This document shows positions 5,517-6,489 of a DNA stretch of 6,489 nucleotides, piece by piece. The notes beneath the pieces are model-generated. The model saw only the letters and a program-made list of their open reading frames with translations, made no database searches and had not been told where the DNA came from. The position numbers were made by a program, and so were the translations under genes. Position 1 is the stretch's first letter. Each line of letters opens with the position of its first letter. The stretch is from Pseudomonadota bacterium (lineage in GTDB: Bacteria > Pseudomonadota > Alphaproteobacteria > Rhizobiales > Devosiaceae), in NCBI GenBank assembly GCA_023433985.1, contig JAEYTN010000112.1, positions 1 to 6,489 of the forward strand, written 5' to 3'.

Positions 5517-6489
5517 CTACCCCACCCCCGGCAAATCCATCACCGCGCGCAGCCCCGGCGCATTGTCCTCGAGCCGCAGTTCGCCCTGGTGCAGCCGCGC
5601 TACGGCGGCGACCAGTGACAGGCCGAGCCCTGATCCGGGCATCGTCCGGCTCTTTTCCAGCCGAACGAAGCGCTCCACCACCCGAGCCCGGTCCTCGGCG
5701 GGGATGCCGGGGCCGTTGTCGGCGACCTCGATCAGCACCCTGCCCCCGGCCTGCCGCAGCGAGACGGTGATCTTGCCCGCCTTCCCCTCCGCCGGCTCGT
5801 AGTACTTCAGCGCGTTCTCGACCAGGTTGACCAGCGCCTGACCCAGCAGCTCGCGGTTGCCGTTCAGCTTCACCCCCTCCGGCACCTCGGCCATCAGCTG
5901 CAGGCCTTCGTCCTCGGCCACCGGCCCGTAGAGCTCCGCCACGTCGGCAACCACGGCGCTGAGGTCGAGCTCGGAGAAGGCTCCCGACGGCGTCCCCGCC
6001 TCTGCCCTTGCGATCATCAGCAGCGCATTGAACGTGCGGATGAGCTTGTCGCTCTCCTCGATGGTCGTCTCCAGCGCCTCGCGCCGCCGGGTTTCGTCGC
6101 CTTCGTCGCGCAGGGCGGATTCGGCCTTGTTGCGCAGGCGGGTGAGCGGAGTCTTGAGGTCGTGGGCGACGTTGTCGGTCACCTCCTTCATGCCCTGCAT
6201 CAGCTGCTCGATGCGGTCGAGCATCTGGTTGAGGCTGGTGGCGAGGCCGTCGAACTCGTCGTCGCGGCCGGTCACCGGGACGCGCTCCGACAGCGAGCCC
6301 GACATGATCTTGCGCGAGGTGGCGTTGATGGTCTCGATCCGCCGCAGCACGCGCACCGCCGTCACGCCGCCCGCGACGAGCGAGAAGAACAGGATGCCAG
6401 CCACCCCGATGGCGAACCATTGCAGGATGATCGCGGTGTAGCCGCGCCGCTCCACCACGTCGCGGCCGACAACGAGGATGAGGCCGGAT
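5517..6489 (-). CDS. Membrane sensor histidine kinase (HAMP-HisKA-HATPase), N-terminus beyond the window
   Basis: The frame stays open to the window end (it reads SGLILVVGRDVVERRG before the membrane helix), so the GTG at 6458 is internal; 323 residues are visible. Numbering from that GTG, a transmembrane helix spans about 10-35 (IILQWFAIGVAGILFFSLVAG). A HAMP linker follows at about 36-88 (VLRRIETINATSRKI to SLNQMLDRIEQL). The HisKA H-box NVAHDLKTPLTRLR has phosphoacceptor His99 (bases 6164-6162). The HATPase has N-box NLVENALKY (Asn211, Asn215), G1 DNGPGIP (Asp247), F-box VERFVRLEKSR and G2 GSGLGLSLV (from 275). All catalytic motifs are intact. A periplasmic sensor domain and first membrane helix are expected upstream. 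The AHDLKTPL-type H-box belongs to the OmpR-linked kinase class, so a response regulator gene probably lies upstream on the same strand. It converges on the exported-protein gene and is co-directional with glnE, though separated from it. The signal sensed is unknown. Confidence 0.95.
   Translation of the reverse strand, partial: SGLILVVGRDVVERRGYTAIILQWFAIGVAGILFFSLVAGGVTAVRVLRRIETINATSRKIMSGSLSERVPVTGRDDEFDGLATSLNQMLDRIEQLMQGMKEVTDNVAHDLKTPLTRLRNKAESALRDEGDETRRREALETTIEESDKLIRTFNALLMIARAEAGTPSGAFSELDLSAVVADVAELYGPVAEDEGLQLMAEVPEGVKLNGNRELLGQALVNLVENALKYYEPAEGKAGKITVSLRQAGGRVLIEVADNGPGIPAEDRARVVERFVRLEKSRTMPGSGLGLSLVAAVARLHQGELRLEDNAPGLRAVMDLPGVG

Noticed and set aside
5288..5802. Plus-strand open frames spanning the repeat element
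   Set aside because: They translate the palindromic repeats and the antisense of the kinase; low-complexity R/S/P-rich products give no support for coding.
4429..6420. A 663-codon minus-strand open frame running through glnE, the exported-protein gene, the repeats and the membrane kinase
   Set aside because: It crosses three genes supported by domain motifs or a signal peptide and an intergenic repeat; its translation is Arg/Gly-rich with no domain, so it is a compositional artefact.
6456..6458. GTG as start of the membrane kinase
   Set aside because: The frame continues to the window edge with sequence expected just before a transmembrane helix, and a kinase of this class needs a sensor domain and first helix upstream.

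Overview
The window is a GC-rich chromosomal segment (roughly two-thirds G+C by eye). It most likely comes from an alphaproteobacterium of the Hyphomicrobiales/Rhizobiales type (Devosia-like would fit, but the genus is an inference). The reasons are the form of GlnE, two alphaproteobacterial-style sensor kinases flanking it, strong G/C bias at third codon positions, and short palindromic intergenic repeats built on CTTCG-type loops.

Layout: (1) 1-1122, plus strand: 3' part of a cytoplasmic-looking PAS-HisKA-HATPase sensor histidine kinase whose start lies upstream of the window. (2) 1119-1747, minus strand: a complete type II toxin-antitoxin pair (Phd/YefM-like antitoxin followed by a VapC-like PIN toxin), with a tandem operator/promoter at about 1761-1803. 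The toxin and kinase stop codons overlap tail to tail. (3) 1800-4586, minus strand: complete glnE, the two-domain glutamine synthetase adenylyltransferase/deadenylase. (4) 4702-5319, plus strand: an exported protein of unknown function with two similar halves, divergent from glnE. (5) 5340-5504: a REP/BIME-like element, two inverted copies of a two-hairpin repeat, lying exactly between convergent genes. (6) 5517-6489, minus strand: C-terminal part of a membrane HAMP-HisKA-HATPase sensor kinase that runs off the window end.

How it fits together: glnE is the housekeeping anchor, controlling glutamine synthetase activity in response to PII/nitrogen status. The membrane kinase on the same strand upstream of glnE, and the PAS kinase beyond it, resemble my recollection of a rhizobial neighbourhood (protease, response regulator, kinase, glnE, PleC-type kinase); this is not verified here. 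The toxin-antitoxin pair and the small exported protein look like additions to that backbone. I see no prophage, transposase, CRISPR array, tRNA or rRNA. The strongest unexplained structure is the inverted pair of hairpin repeats; nothing here clearly amounts to a new multi-gene system.
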